From the NCBI GenBank assembly GCA_905181965.1, contig CAJIZY010000003.1, positions 62,001 to 126,000 of the forward strand: a stretch of 64,000 nt of DNA. Reading direction: 5' to 3'. The DNA is from Akkermansiaceae bacterium. GTDB lineage: Bacteria > Verrucomicrobiota > Verrucomicrobiia > Verrucomicrobiales > Akkermansiaceae. Positions within the stretch are counted from its first letter, which is position 1. The number at the start of each line of letters is the position of its first letter. Shown one piece after another: positions 1 to 10,096 of the stretch. The notes beneath the pieces were generated by a model. That model saw nothing but the letters and a program-made list of their open reading frames with translations. It did no database searches and was not told the origin of the DNA. A program made the position numbers and the translations under genes.

Positions 1-165
1 ATGATTTTATCGCTAGTTTAACCCACTACAAAAACCTATTTTAGGTTTCGATTATTGTAAGGTCTCCCAAACGGTAACAGCCAATCTCAAAGAAATCAAA
101 AAGCGGTATTGAAGAAATGCAATATCCCCCCGTATTAAAGAGCCACAAATCATGCCCTTCAACCG

Positions 166-906
166 ATGGTAAGCCAGTTCCCTTTCTTCAACAAAAGCCT
201 AGTCACTAATCTCGTCGCCATTCTCTTCGCGGTCACAGGCTACTTTCTTCCCGCTCCTTTTAGCGATCCATTTCTAAATATCGGATTATTCGCCTTCTCA
301 GGAGCCCTCACAAACTGGCTAGCAATTCACATGCTATTTGAAAAGGTTCCCGGCTTTTACGGATCAGGTGTTATCCCCGCCCGCTTTGAAGATTTTAAAG
401 AAGGCATACACCGCCTCATCATGAAACAGTTTTTCACGACAGAGAACGTGGCCCGGTTCTTCAAAGGGAATCAAACCGGAGACAAATCCGGAGTCGACCT
501 TTCACCCTTGATTGATTCGGTTGATTTAGACCCAACTTTTGAAGCTTTAAAAAAGGCTGTCATGAATTCTAAATTCGGGGGCGCCCTCGCCATGTTTGGA
601 GGGGCCGCTGCGCTTGACCCCATCAAGCCCGACTTTGTTGAAAAAATGAGAAGCTCCGTAAAAGAGATCGTTTCATCCCATGACTTTCAGGAAAAACTTC
701 AAGCCCTTGCAACCGGAGGAGCGAGCGATCACTCCGAGCTCCTGGACCGCGTCAGCGCCATCGTCGAAAAACGACTTGAAGAGCTCACGCCAACCATGGT
801 CAAAGAAATCATCCAACAAATGATCCGCACTCACTTGGGTTGGCTCGTCGTCTGGGGTGGAGTCTGCGGAGGTCTCATTGGCCTCATTGCTAGCCTATTT
901 CGCTAA
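166..906 (+). CDS. DUF445 family inner-membrane protein
   Basis: A 246-residue protein. A hydrophobic segment lies near the N-terminus (about residues 14-32), followed by the conserved stretch GALTNWLAIHMLF, a predicted soluble middle section, and a C-terminal membrane segment (about 224-245). The N-terminal motif around TNWLAI, together with a membrane anchor at each end, is typical of DUF445/YheB-type proteins, whose biochemical role is not established. The upstream ATG at 152 is closed after six codons, so 166 is the first usable ATG. It is on the same strand as the PSD1 gene but 172 bases away, so a shared transcript is uncertain. Confident on the family, no function proposed. Confidence 0.75.
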   Translation: MVSQFPFFNKSLVTNLVAILFAVTGYFLPAPFSDPFLNIGLFAFSGALTNWLAIHMLFEKVPGFYGSGVIPARFEDFKEGIHRLIMKQFFTTENVARFFKGNQTGDKSGVDLSPLIDSVDLDPTFEALKKAVMNSKFGGALAMFGGAAALDPIKPDFVEKMRSSVKEIVSSHDFQEKLQALATGGASDHSELLDRVSAIVEKRLEELTPTMVKEIIQQMIRTHLGWLVVWGGVCGGLIGLIASLFR

Positions 907-1052
907 GCCTGGCTGCCTCCGCTCAAAACCCGGAATCTCCAGCCGATGGCCCAACGCTCATTTTAAAATTCTCTGCTACAACTGTTCTAAAACCTCTATC
1001 TCCTCGGCGAAATTAGCCCGCGCTTTCAAGAAATACCCGTGGTATTATTTCC

Positions 1053-1065
1053 CAGTCAGTAGGAT
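1053..1065 (+). repeat. Possible tail of the TTCCTAGCAG leader repeat
   Basis: The 12-mer CAGTCAGTAGGA here is identical to the tail of the repeat copy at 47126-47137 and nearly identical to 33207-33219. It lies 14 nt before the PSD1 start codon, the same kind of position as the full copies. The 5' part of the repeat is not recognisable here, so this is at best a remnant. Confidence 0.35.
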
Positions 1066-1078
1066 CGTAAATTATACT

Positions 1079-3155
1079 ATGCCGTCAATATTTCGAATCC
1101 TCCTATCCTCGATTTTCTTTGCGGGTTCAGGAACTGCTCAGAAAGTCAGCTTTAATCGCGATGTCCTGCCCATTCTCTCAGATGCTTGCTTCACTTGCCA
1201 TGGACCCGACTCTGAAACCCGCGAAGCCGACCTAAGGTTAGACCTTGAGAGGGAAGCCAAGGCTAATCGTGATGGCTTTCCTGCCATTGCTTCAGGCAAT
1301 CCCGATGAAAGCGAGTTGGTCTTCCGCATTCTAAACGAGGATCCGGAGGAGATTATGCCTCCCCCTGATGCACATCGTCAACTTACTGACAGCGAAAGAC
1401 AAACTCTACAAAAGTGGATCAAGGAAGGAGCTAGGTGGGAAAACCACTGGGCCTTTGTAAAGCCACTTTCACCTCCGCTGCCAAAACCCTCTAACTCAGA
1501 GTGGCCGAGAAATCCTATCGACCACTTCATTCTTCACACACTCGATCAAGAAAACCTTTCACCATCCCCCGAAGCCTCCCGCGAAAAAATCATCCGCCGC
1601 GTCACCCTCGATCTTACTGGCCTCCCTCCTACTCTTGAAGAAATCCGATCTTTTCTCTCAGATAAAGAAAGCGGCGCTTACGAACGCACCGTCGATCGAC
1701 TCCTCGCCTCTCTCCGCTATGGAGAAACAATGGCTCTCCCTTGGCTCGAAGCAGCCCGATTCGCAGACACTGATGGATACCAATTTGACGGCCCACGTTT
1801 CATGTGGCGTTGGCGCGACTGGGTGATCAAAGCTTACAACAAGAACAAACCATTCGATGAATTTGCCATCGAACAAATTGCAGGCGATCTCCTCCCCAAG
1901 GCCACTCTCGATCAAAAAATTGCAACCGGCTTTAACCGAAACCATCGCTACAATTCAGAGGCCGGCCTCGTTCCCGAGGAATTCCTGCTCGAAAACGCGG
2001 TCGACCGCGTTGATACCACAAGCACCGTTTTCCTCGGTCTTACGATGGGCTGCGCCCGCTGCCACGATCATAAATACGACCCAATCTCGCAGAAAAACTA
2101 CTACGAGATGCTCGCCTTCTTTAACAACATCCCCGAATTCGGACGCGCCATTAAAGCAGGGAACTCGGAACCCTACATCCCAGCTCCCACTAAACCCCAG
2201 CAGGCTCAACTTGCGCTTCTCGAAGCGAAAGTGTCGACCACTCAAAAAGAAATCGACGCCATCGCAAAAACACTAAGGACCCAGCAACCGGATCTCGATA
2301 AAGCCAAAACTTTAGTTACCCGCGGGCTCAATTACCAACATCCTCCCGAAGTGCTTTCCTTCGATGGCACTCAATCCATCGATATTAAGAGCGCGGCACT
2401 CACAAAGAAAAAAAATGCTCCCACCCGCTTCCAAGTCTTCACCCCACTCAGTCGCTACTCTGTTTCCCTCTGGGTTAAACCTTCTAAGGTAAAATCAGGG
2501 ACCATCATCTCTCATCAAACCGATGAAAATGCACGCGGCACCGGGATGAACTTGCAATTCAAAAATGGTCATCTCCGATTCAGCGTGATCACCCGATGGA
2601 TCGCCGGAGTTGCTCAGGTCGAAACTATTGAAAAAATCCCAGCAAACGAGTGGACCCACCTTACCCTGACCTTCCACGGACAACTTCGTGCTACCAACCA
2701 GCACATCTTTATTAACGGGAGAGAAGCCCGACTAAAAGTCCTGCACAACACCAACAGCAATACAGGATCAGCTAAGAAGACTGCTCCTTTACGGCTTGGC
2801 GGATATCCCGAAGATTACCTTAAAGGTGATCTCCATGGCGTCCGCGTCTACGATCGACCGTTAAAGCCCCGAGAAATTCTCACTCTAGCCGGAAACCCGG
2901 AAGCCAAAGCCAAAACCATTTTCCTCGAGCAAGGCGCTGCCCTAGAAGCTTACCGGAAACTGATCGATGCTGAAACCAAACGGGATCAGTTTATTCGGAC
3001 CCTTCCAACCACCATGGTCATGAAGGAGAACCCCACGATCAAGGAAACCCACATTCGTAAACGCGGTGTCTATCATGCCCTCGGTGAAAAAGTGCACCGA
3101 AACGTTCCTGATATCCTGCCTCCACTCTCCAAAAACCTTCCTCGTAATCGCCTTG
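1079..3155 (+). CDS. PSD1/DUF1549 cytochrome protein, N-terminal part of a frameshifted gene
   Basis: The open frame extends upstream to 857, but ATG 1079 directly precedes a signal peptide (about residues 1-20), so it is taken as the start. Residues about 22-110 form a PSCyt1 domain with a c-type heme motif CFTCH (about 37-41). A DUF1549 domain follows, with the internal motif CARCH, then a LamG/concanavalin-like insert (about residues 420-600). The family is PVC-specific, extracytoplasmic and probably redox-active; its substrate is unknown. At 3155 the reading frame leaves the homologous sequence: removing one G from the GG at 3155-3156 restores a continuous DUF1553 sequence in the next entry. 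Without that correction the frame runs to 3283 with unrelated residues. The corrected product is about 998 residues, normal for the family. Confidence 0.8.
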
Positions 3156-4076
3156 GATCTCGCCGAGTGGTTCGTCGATCCGGAGAACCCGTTGACCTCT
3201 CGGGTCGCGGTCAACCGTATCTGGCAGCAATTTTTCGGCGTCGGCCTGGTGAAAACCTCCGAGGATTTCGGAGCTCAGGGTGAAGTCCCGAGCCACCCCG
3301 AACTCCTCGACTGGCTCGCCACCGAATTCATTCGTTCGGGCTGGGACATAAAGCATCTTCAAAAGCTCATTGTGACGAGTGCCACCTACCGGCAGCAATC
3401 CAACCTCACCCCCAAACTCCTTGAGGTTGACCCTCACAATCGACTGCTCGCTCGCGGTCCCCGACAACGACTCCCTGCCCACGTCATCCGTGACCAAGCT
3501 CTCTCTCTTAGCGGGCTCCTCGTCGAAAAGATCGGAGGCCCATCAGTCAGCCCCTACCAGCCCAAAAATCTTTGGATCGAAATGTCAATGGGACAAAAAT
3601 ACAAACAATCGACCGGTGACGATCTTTTCCGCCGAAGCATTTACACCATCTGGAAAAGGACCGTGAATCCGCCATCCATGGCCCTGCTCGACGCCGCCGA
3701 ACGCGAAGCCTGCTGGGTCGGAACCAAACGAACCAACACTCCACTTCAAGCGCTCACCCTGCTGAACGAAACCGCCTTCGTCGAGTCCGCACGTAAACTC
3801 GCTGAACGCATCCTCCGCGAAAACCCTGACGACCCAGTCACTCATGCCTTCCAAATTGTGACCCAGCGGACCCCTCGACCTGACGAAAAAGAACTCCTAA
3901 CGCAGGGGCTTCGTGATTATCTCGCTCACTTCAAAGCCAATCCAGATGCCGCCAAATCTCTGATAAAAATCGGCACTTCCTCAGTCCCCAAAGACCTCAA
4001 CCCTGTCGAGCTCGCTGCTCATACTACTCTCGCCAATGTCCTTCTCAACCTCGACGAAGTGATCACCAAGGAATAG
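3156..4076 (+). CDS. PSD1/DUF1553 C-terminal part of the same frameshifted gene
   Basis: This frame begins exactly where homology in the preceding frame stops, reading [20 protein letters not shown], the diagnostic opening of DUF1553. It continues through [10 protein letters not shown] and the [13 protein letters not shown] motif to a natural end. No start codon with a ribosome-binding site lies close to the junction (an ATG at 3066 is in this frame but reads non-homologous sequence up to 3155), so it is unlikely to be translated as a separate gene. The stop codon lies 2 nt before the DUF1501 start, the usual arrangement for this gene pair. Either this is one gene with a one-base assembly error or a recently damaged gene. 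Domain identity is secure; integrity is not. Confidence 0.8.
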   Translation, partial: DLAEWFVDPENPLTSRVAVNRIWQQFFGVGLVKTSEDFGAQGEVPSHPELLDWLATEFIRSGWDIKHLQKLIVTSATYRQQSNLTPKLLEVDPHNRLLARGPRQRLPAHVIRDQALSLSGLLVEKIGGPSVSPYQPKNLWIEMSMGQKYKQSTGDDLFRRSIYTIWKRTVNPPSMALLDAAEREACWVGTKRTNTPLQALTLLNETAFVESARKLAERILRENPDDPVTHAFQIVTQRTPRPDEKELLTQGLRDYLAHFKANPDAAKSLIKIGTSSVPKDLNPVELAAHTTLANVLLNLDEVITKE

Positions 4077-4078
4077 CC

Positions 4079-5476
4079 ATGAATGAAATGACACGACGCC
4101 ATTTTCTTGAAAGGAGTTCACACGGATTAGGCTCGGTGGCACTTGCCTCATTGCTCAATCAATCGCTCCTTGCCGAAAGATCAAGAACCCTACCAGGGAA
4201 AGCCAAGCGTATCATCTACTTGTTTCAAAGCGGAGGACCTCCGCAGATGGACCTCTTCGACCCCAAGCCACAACTCGAAAAATTTCATGGCAAAGAAGTT
4301 CCTGACTCGGTCTTCAACGGCCAGCGCCTCACCGGCATGACCGCTGGACAGGCCTCTTTCCCAGTCGCCAAATCAACATTCAATTTTAAACAAGCTGGGC
4401 AAAGCGGCCAGTGGCTCAACTCCGACCTCCTGCCACACCTCTCCAAAGTTGCTGACGACATCAGCGTCATCCGCTCCATGCACACCGAGGCCATTAACCA
4501 CGACCCGGCTATCACCTTTTTTCAGACTGGATTCCAACTTGCCGGACGCCCCTCCATCGGCTCCTGGCTTTCCTACGGGCTTGGCAGCGAAAACGCCAAC
4601 CTTCCCGCCTTTGTGGCCATGACATCCAACCGATCCGGCCAAGCTCTCTACGACCGGCTCTGGGGAGCAGGTTTCCTTCCTTCAAAACATCAGGGCGTCC
4701 GCTTCCGCTCTGGAAAAGATCCAGTCCTCTACCTCAATAACCCCGAAGGTATTTCTACTGATCTTCGCCGTAAAACCCTCGATCAGATCGGCGCGCTTAA
4801 TCGTATTCATCATCAAGAATTCTACGACCCTGAAATCGAAACTCGGATTGCCCAATATGAGATGGCCTATCGCATGCAGATGTCAGTACCCGAACTCACC
4901 GACGTCTCCAGCGAACCCGACAGCACTTTCAAGCTTTACGGCGAAGATGCTCGTAAGCCTGGCACCTACGCTCACAACGCTCTCATGGCACGCCGGCTCA
5001 GTGAACGCGGGGTCCGCTTCGTGCAACTTTTCCACCGTGGCTGGGATACTCACAGCGGGCTCGCCAAGCAATTAACGCAACGTTGCAAGCACACGGACCA
5101 AGCGACCTACGCCCTCCTCACCGATCTCAAACAACGCGGACTCCTTGACGACACCCTCATCGTCTGGGGAGGAGAGTTTGGCCGAACCGTATACAGTCAA
5201 GGAAATCTCACTCCGAACGGGTTCGGGCGCGACCACCATCCACGTTGCTTCTCAATGTGGCTCGCTGGGGGAGGGGTCAACCCAGGCCAGTCGATCGGAG
5301 AGACTGACGAATATTCTTACAACATCACTAAAGATCCAGTCAGCGTTCACGACCTACACGCCAGCATTCTCCACCTCCTCGGGGTCGATCACAAACGACT
5401 CACCTTTAAGTTTCAAGGCCGCCACTATAGACTAACCGATGTCCATGGAGAACTCATCAAACCTCTCATTGCCTAA
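4079..5476 (+). CDS. DUF1501 family Tat-exported protein (paired with PSD1)
   Basis: A 465-residue protein with an N-terminal twin-arginine motif ([10 protein letters not shown]) and hydrophobic stretch, so Tat export is expected. The body has the DUF1501 landmarks: [45 protein letters not shown] and the C-terminal [12 protein letters not shown]...LTDVHGE. The fold is related to the alkaline phosphatase/sulfatase superfamily, but no substrate is established. It starts 2 nt after the PSD1 stop, so the two genes are almost certainly cotranscribed. Of the four DUF1501 genes in the window, this one and the copy at 16538 are intact. Confidence 0.88.
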   Translation: MNEMTRRHFLERSSHGLGSVALASLLNQSLLAERSRTLPGKAKRIIYLFQSGGPPQMDLFDPKPQLEKFHGKEVPDSVFNGQRLTGMTAGQASFPVAKSTFNFKQAGQSGQWLNSDLLPHLSKVADDISVIRSMHTEAINHDPAITFFQTGFQLAGRPSIGSWLSYGLGSENANLPAFVAMTSNRSGQALYDRLWGAGFLPSKHQGVRFRSGKDPVLYLNNPEGISTDLRRKTLDQIGALNRIHHQEFYDPEIETRIAQYEMAYRMQMSVPELTDVSSEPDSTFKLYGEDARKPGTYAHNALMARRLSERGVRFVQLFHRGWDTHSGLAKQLTQRCKHTDQATYALLTDLKQRGLLDDTLIVWGGEFGRTVYSQGNLTPNGFGRDHHPRCFSMWLAGGGVNPGQSIGETDEYSYNITKDPVSVHDLHASILHLLGVDHKRLTFKFQGRHYRLTDVHGELIKPLIA

Positions 5477-5509
5477 ACACAATGATCTGACCCCTAGAGG
5501 AATCTTCAA

Positions 5510-6175
5510 CTACTTTGAGATGCAATACACCGCATTGTTTGAGCGCAAGTAAATCGCGTCGCTCGCCAAAGCCGGAGTGCCATTGAAATCCGAATCATCA
5601 TCTAAGGTGTTTACTCTGATCAATTTCATCTCTCTACCGGCTTCGAAAATAAAGGTTCCATTTCTCCGACTCACTGCAACGAGCCTCTCACCCACTCGCA
5701 GAGTCGACGCATAGAAGCTAAACTTCTTTCGCTTTTTGATCGCTGCAACACTGCGCTTGGTCACAGTTTCGCCTTTGAGCAAATCCATCGCAATGACACT
5801 GGCCTCGTCATTCACCCAAAAGAGGAGACCGTCTTTGTAAACCGAACTTGGCACGTAAGAGAAGGTCTTGCTCTTCCAGAGAATCTTATCGGTCACGTCG
5901 CCCGAACCACCCCCTTTGATCGCAATCGAGCCCTTCCGCGGATAACCACCGGTCGTAAAAAGAATCTCTCCCTCACTGATGACACACGGCGAAATATTCC
6001 CCGGGATTTCAGACTTTGCCCACCACAGCTTCTTGCCAGTCTTGGGATCGAGCGCGAATATTTCATTGGGAGCTGCGATCACCAACTCAATCTTTCCGGA
6101 CTTTGGAGTGTGGACGGTTGGCGTATTATAAGTCAGCTCCAATTGTTTCGCTTCATAGCGCCATTTTTCATCTAA
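5510..6175 (-). CDS. PQQ-type beta-propeller protein, C-terminal part (frameshifted gene)
   Basis: Contains repeated propeller-blade motifs (IFALDPKTGKKLWW, VIAMDLLKGET, AIYLRSNNAVYCI) typical of BamB/PQQ-like repeat proteins. The frame is homologous from about 6175 (LDEKWRYEAKQ), but the only in-frame start is a TTG at 6142, inside a blade. It is therefore the tail of the gene whose N-terminal part lies immediately upstream. Inserting one T at about 6175 (CGTTAG to CGTTTAG on the coding strand) joins the parts into a protein of about 434 residues. The role of the family here is unknown; PQQ cofactor binding is not implied by the repeat alone. Confidence 0.75.
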   Translation of the reverse strand, partial: LDEKWRYEAKQLELTYNTPTVHTPKSGKIELVIAAPNEIFALDPKTGKKLWWAKSEIPGNISPCVISEGEILFTTGGYPRKGSIAIKGGGSGDVTDKILWKSKTFSYVPSSVYKDGLLFWVNDEASVIAMDLLKGETVTKRSVAAIKKRKKFSFYASTLRVGERLVAVSRRNGTFIFEAGREMKLIRVNTLDDDSDFNGTPALASDAIYLRSNNAVYCISK

Positions 6176-6813
6176 CGTTCGGAATCAAAAGCGATGATCG
6201 CCCGCGCCTCATCAGCGGCATTCACAATGAGAAAATCGCCTACTAAAATCGGACTCGCCGCGGACCCCCAGCGACGATTGCTAGAAGAACTCCCCACCTG
6301 CTCACTCCAAACTTTATCACCAGTAACCGTGAAGGCGTGGATGCCTGACTTACCGAAGAAGGCATAAACATGCTTACCGTCAGTCACCGGTGTGGCACTC
6401 GCGTATCCATGTTCGGTCAAATAGCCACGGTAGTCATCCTCTGGATTTACTAAAGGCACCTCCTCTTTCCAAAGAATCTTTCCAATCTTGCGATCAAGAC
6501 ACAAAAGGGTGCGGCTCAGCTTATTAGCATTACCAACCTCTTTCTCATCAATACCATATCCGGTATAGCAAGTTACAAAGAGCTTGTTGCCCCAGAAGAT
6601 CGGACTGGAGCTCCCTGGCCCTGGTAACTCAGTCTTCCATCTGACATTTTCATTAGCGCTCCACTTCAAAGGTAAAGTCGCACTATCGATCGCCGCAACT
6701 CCCTGACTCCCTCGAAACTGAGGCCATTTTTCTCCGCTTAACACAAAGCCAGAAGACAGGAAAATAATGCATAGGATCCCTGGGAATTTTTTCACTCCGT
6801 GAGAGTAACTCAC
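6175..6813 (-). CDS. PQQ-type beta-propeller protein, N-terminal part (frameshifted gene)
   Basis: Starts at ATG 6813 with a hydrophobic signal segment (about residues 9-27), then WPQFRGSQGVA, the usual opening of secreted PQQ-like propeller proteins in PVC bacteria. Blade motifs include LLCLDRKIGKILWKEE, YASATPVTDGKHVYAFFG and WGSAASPILVGDFLIVNA. A TAG at 6172-6174 ends the frame in mid-blade at FDSER, where the downstream frame continues the sequence without loss. It starts 19 nt after the stop of the YWTD propeller gene on the same strand, so it may be the last gene of the ExbB/ExbD run. Its Sec signal places it outside the cytoplasm. Confidence 0.78.
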
Positions 6814-6832
6814 TCTGATTTTCAGGCAATTT

Positions 6833-8086
6833 TTATCGGCTTACCCTTAGCCTCGCCAAAATTTTGGGAAGCAATGCCAAATTAGCTTCCATCGTAATGA
6901 ACTGATAAGAATGATCTCTTGGATCAGGAACCCGCTTCCCAACTTCTTCAAATAGATCACGATTCCAAGGACCGGAAGAAAGATCATCGGTCGCTTCAAA
7001 AGTGAAAGTTAAATCCGGATCATCAGACCTTACCCGAAAGACAATTTGAGCCTTCTGACCACCTACCACCGACATCATCCCGGTTTCCCTTACCACAGAG
7101 TTAGGATCAGTTCCTTGGGCATACTCAAGAAGGTTGTTAGCTCCATCGCCATCTGGATCGGCAGTATCTCCCCATACCAAAAGTTCCTTCCTCGGATCAG
7201 TGAGATCATCACTCAGAAACTGTTCTTTTTGCCAAGCCTCATAAGGGTTAGCCAAGGAAATGGGCCGGGCTAAATCAATTGCCCAAGGACCATCTAACCC
7301 CGCCGATACGATAGAAATCGTCGAACCACTTCCATCCATAGAGCTAGAACCAATTAATTGAGTCTCGGTATCTGTCCAATACATCGTCCCGGATACCGGG
7401 TCGATTACTAGCCCGTGCGGACGATCTAGAATTCCCCCCGAAAATAAGATGGTTCCACCGCCGGCCCCGTTCACCTCACGACTGCGTAGCTCACTGCTAT
7501 TGCGGTCACACCAATAGATCACCCCATCAAAGACTTCAATATCCCGCACCCGTTGTTGCCCCGAAATTACAACTACCCGATCTGCACCACTCTCGGCTGA
7601 GGCCCGCTCAATTATACCGGTATTAAAATAACTCCAATAAACGAATCCATCGGCTAGAGCGAGGTAATAGGGTCTGATTAGCCCACTTAGAACAACCGTC
7701 ACTTCTCGATCATCATCAAGATTGGCCTTTTGAATCTGCCCTGATCCTTCTGAAATCCAATAGATCACGCCATTCTCAATATCAAGTTCGAGATCTGCTG
7801 GTTCATCTAATGAGCCAATGAAGACTTCAGCGTTCGTTCCATCGCAATTGGCCCACCAAATCGCCCCATTCACTTCATGAACTGCCCAAAAAATCTTCTC
7901 CTGATCTGTATCAACGGCAATCCCGCGCGGATCAGAGAGACCGCTCAGAATAGTCTCTCTATTTCCGCCATTAGGATCGGACGCTTGGATCAAGCCCAAG
8001 TCCTTATCCGTCCAGTAGAGCCGCAGTAAACTCGAGTCAGCCAATAAATGACTCACAAAAAGTGAAGCAAGGGCCAAAAACCTCAT
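6833..8086 (-). CDS. Secreted YWTD (LDL-receptor class B type) beta-propeller protein
   Basis: A 417-residue protein with a signal peptide (MRFLALASLFVSHLLA). Residues about 20-270 contain about six blades with the YWTD-like signature: LYWTD, IFWAV, IYWIS, VYWSY, IYWCD and MYWTD, each followed by GLxxPxGLxxD-like loops. The C-terminal part has a DPDGDGANNLLEYAQGTDP segment and ends in ILARLRVSR, the arrangement seen in many verrucomicrobial secreted proteins. YWTD propellers are usually protein-binding or structural; no catalytic residues are evident. It lies 78 nt downstream of the second ExbD-like gene and 19 nt upstream of the PQQ propeller on the same strand. That placement suggests a link with the envelope motor genes, as TolB (also a propeller) is linked with TolQR, but this is inference. 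Confidence 0.72.
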   Translation of the reverse strand: MRFLALASLFVSHLLADSSLLRLYWTDKDLGLIQASDPNGGNRETILSGLSDPRGIAVDTDQEKIFWAVHEVNGAIWWANCDGTNAEVFIGSLDEPADLELDIENGVIYWISEGSGQIQKANLDDDREVTVVLSGLIRPYYLALADGFVYWSYFNTGIIERASAESGADRVVVISGQQRVRDIEVFDGVIYWCDRNSSELRSREVNGAGGGTILFSGGILDRPHGLVIDPVSGTMYWTDTETQLIGSSSMDGSGSTISIVSAGLDGPWAIDLARPISLANPYEAWQKEQFLSDDLTDPRKELLVWGDTADPDGDGANNLLEYAQGTDPNSVVRETGMMSVVGGQKAQIVFRVRSDDPDLTFTFEATDDLSSGPWNRDLFEEVGKRVPDPRDHSYQFITMEANLALLPKILARLRVSR

Positions 8087-8164
8087 AAGACCCCCATTTT
8101 CGGATCAAAAAAAATCGATAGCAAGAGACATTAAAAAAAAATCGTCCAAAACTCTCCCCCGCTT

Positions 8165-9265
8165 CTAATCAATCTTAGTGGGTAAATTGGGCGGCCTTTC
8201 CGGTCCGGGCTTCGCCGGAGTCGGTTCTTGCTGTCTCTCAATCTCGATATCGTTAATTCGTATTACAAAATTACTCGAACCATTCACCTCCCAGCCCGCT
8301 GTCACTTTTTCACGATCAGCCAGCTGCCTCGCCCTCAGGTAGGTATTGAACGAATTGGGATGCACGTTGAAAATCAAGACCGCCCTGCGATTAAATCTGA
8401 GCTTATCAAGAATCCTTCCGAAATCAGAACGAGGCTCACCCAATTCCTCGAGTGAAGTCCCTCCATTCTTGAGATTTGGGGAAACCCGAATGTGTAAGCG
8501 AGTCGAAGTGGGGGAAGCCGTAAGTTCGTGCTTTTGTTGATTTGAATTCTTAAAATCAAAACCCTTAAAATGCTTCAGAATGGGGGGGGCTTGGTAAATG
8601 TATCGGTCAGATCCCCGACGTTTGATTCTCTGATTCGGAAAATCTCTTTTTGCTTTTTTAAACTCCGCTTTGAACAATTCAAGAGGGGTGATCGGATCAA
8701 TAAAATGAATTCGATTATGGATCACGATTGCACGATAGATCGAAGCATTATTCGGAATAGGGCGGCTTGCCGGTATCCCTACAATAGTCGGCTCAATCTT
8801 GAGAACGGGAGTTTCATCCAAGAGCCCCTCTAGCTCTGCAATTCGATCCTGAATCTTCTCAGTTTTTTGCGCCTCAACATCCCGCTCTTCTTGGGCTTCC
8901 TTCGCCGCTTTTTTTAATCCCTCGAGTTCAACCAGAAGATCTTTCTGCTCCTTCACATCCTTTTCCAGGAGAGCGAGTTGACGCTTTTCCACCTCGATTT
9001 CCACTTGAGTCGGCGCATCTTTCTGCAGCAATTGATCCAACTCAGCCACCCTCTTTACGAGAATTTCAACCTCTTTCTTCGAAGCCTCAACTTGCTCTGA
9101 GGTCGCAGGCTCTAGACCTTCCAAAAAATCAACCACCTTCTTGCTGACATCAGCTTGCACTAGGATTAAAACAAGAATTAAAACTGCCACCACATTGGTG
9201 AGCGCATCCATGAGGGAATCCAAATTGACACCCTCTTCTAAATTGGATTTACGCCGACGTGCCAT
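8165..9265 (-). CDS. ExbD/TolR-like protein with long coiled coil (second subunit, keeps membrane Asp)
   Basis: A 366-residue protein. A short basic N-terminus (MARRRKSN) precedes one membrane helix with the motif LMDALTNVVAVLILVLILV, in which D20 sits where ExbD, TolR and MotB carry their essential proton-path aspartate. Residues about 50-150 are strongly heptad-like (E/K/L-rich coiled coil). The C-terminal domain (about 170-350) includes VHPNSFNTYLRARQLADR and GWEVNGSSNFVI, a pattern shared by hypothetical proteins of PVC bacteria. Topology should be cytoplasmic N-terminus with a large periplasmic part. It starts 2 nt after the stop of the first ExbD-like gene, so the two are translated as a pair. 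No peptidoglycan-binding OmpA domain is visible. Confidence 0.7.
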   Translation of the reverse strand: MARRRKSNLEEGVNLDSLMDALTNVVAVLILVLILVQADVSKKVVDFLEGLEPATSEQVEASKKEVEILVKRVAELDQLLQKDAPTQVEIEVEKRQLALLEKDVKEQKDLLVELEGLKKAAKEAQEERDVEAQKTEKIQDRIAELEGLLDETPVLKIEPTIVGIPASRPIPNNASIYRAIVIHNRIHFIDPITPLELFKAEFKKAKRDFPNQRIKRRGSDRYIYQAPPILKHFKGFDFKNSNQQKHELTASPTSTRLHIRVSPNLKNGGTSLEELGEPRSDFGRILDKLRFNRRAVLIFNVHPNSFNTYLRARQLADREKVTAGWEVNGSSNFVIRINDIEIERQQEPTPAKPGPERPPNLPTKID

Positions 9266-9267
9266 TC

Positions 9268-10086
9268 TTACTTATCTCTAAAAAGCGCTGGGTCAATATC
9301 ACCATCATTTGGAAGAGGTAACTTTCCAATTGGGAGCTTATACTTTAACTCAGCCATTCCAGCCGCCCACCGGTAAGCCTCATTTCCGGTCTTTCGGATA
9401 AGGAACAAAACCATCGAATCTTCGGTCTTCTTCACCCGGTCTAGATACTTTGCGTAACCCCCACTCGTCTTAATTGCGGCCGTAGAGATCTTCTTCTGCC
9501 CACCTTGCGAATCAAGTAAGACAATTCCCGTTGAGTTACATTCAACAAAGAAAATCACGTCCGCCGCCCCCCCTAAAACACCCCTTGGCTGCACCTTGAC
9601 AGAGTCTTTTGGCTTAGGCTTTTCCTCCCTTCTCTTCAATTCATCCTCCAGATCTTTTAAGCGTTTCGCGAGGGGTGGACGTTCCTCCTTTATCGCAATA
9701 ATTTCATTCCTCATGTTCTCGACCTGCTTCTGCAACTCGGCATCCGAACGACTTTTATTCTTCGCTTTATTCAAGCCCTCCAGTTCCATCGTGAGTGCGA
9801 TCTTGCGATCCTTAATTTTTTCCATCACGGACACCGTGGCCTTCTCTTTCTGGAGCTCCTTTTTTTTAAGATCACCCTCTTTTAATAACTTTTCAGCCTT
9901 CTTGATGAGTGTCCGATTCTTCATCGCCAGAGCCATCTCCTCCTCGGTCCGGCCAGCTTTCTTCATCTGCTGGACCTGTATCACCACGCTGATCATAAGC
10001 GTCAAAATTCCGATGAGGCATGCCAAGATGCTCATGAAGGGGAAAAGGGAAACCCCATTATCGGAATCTTTCGATCGGCGGGCCAC
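9268..10086 (-). CDS. ExbD/TolR-like protein with coiled coil (first subunit, lacks membrane Asp)
   Basis: A 272-residue protein built like its downstream neighbour: basic N-terminus (MARRSKDSDNG), one membrane helix (about 14-36), a Lys/Glu-rich coiled coil (about 40-150) and a globular C-terminal domain (about 165-272). The globular domain includes DVIFFVECNSTGIVLL and SMVLFLIRKTGNEAYRWA. Aligning the two helices by eye, VSLFPFMSILACLIG against VNLDSLMDALTNVVA, puts S19 where the other subunit has its Asp. No other acidic residue is in the helix. It lies 10 nt downstream of the ExbB-like gene. Most likely it forms a heteromeric stator or rod with the second subunit; direct evidence is lacking. 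Confidence 0.68.
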   Translation of the reverse strand: MARRSKDSDNGVSLFPFMSILACLIGILTLMISVVIQVQQMKKAGRTEEEMALAMKNRTLIKKAEKLLKEGDLKKKELQKEKATVSVMEKIKDRKIALTMELEGLNKAKNKSRSDAELQKQVENMRNEIIAIKEERPPLAKRLKDLEDELKRREEKPKPKDSVKVQPRGVLGGAADVIFFVECNSTGIVLLDSQGGQKKISTAAIKTSGGYAKYLDRVKKTEDSMVLFLIRKTGNEAYRWAAGMAELKYKLPIGKLPLPNDGDIDPALFRDK

Positions 10087-10096
10087 GGCTCAAAAT

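Noticed and set aside
8087-8164. Terminator between the ExbD-like and YWTD genes
   Set aside because: A-rich runs are present but no convincing stem-loop precedes a T-tract on the coding strand.
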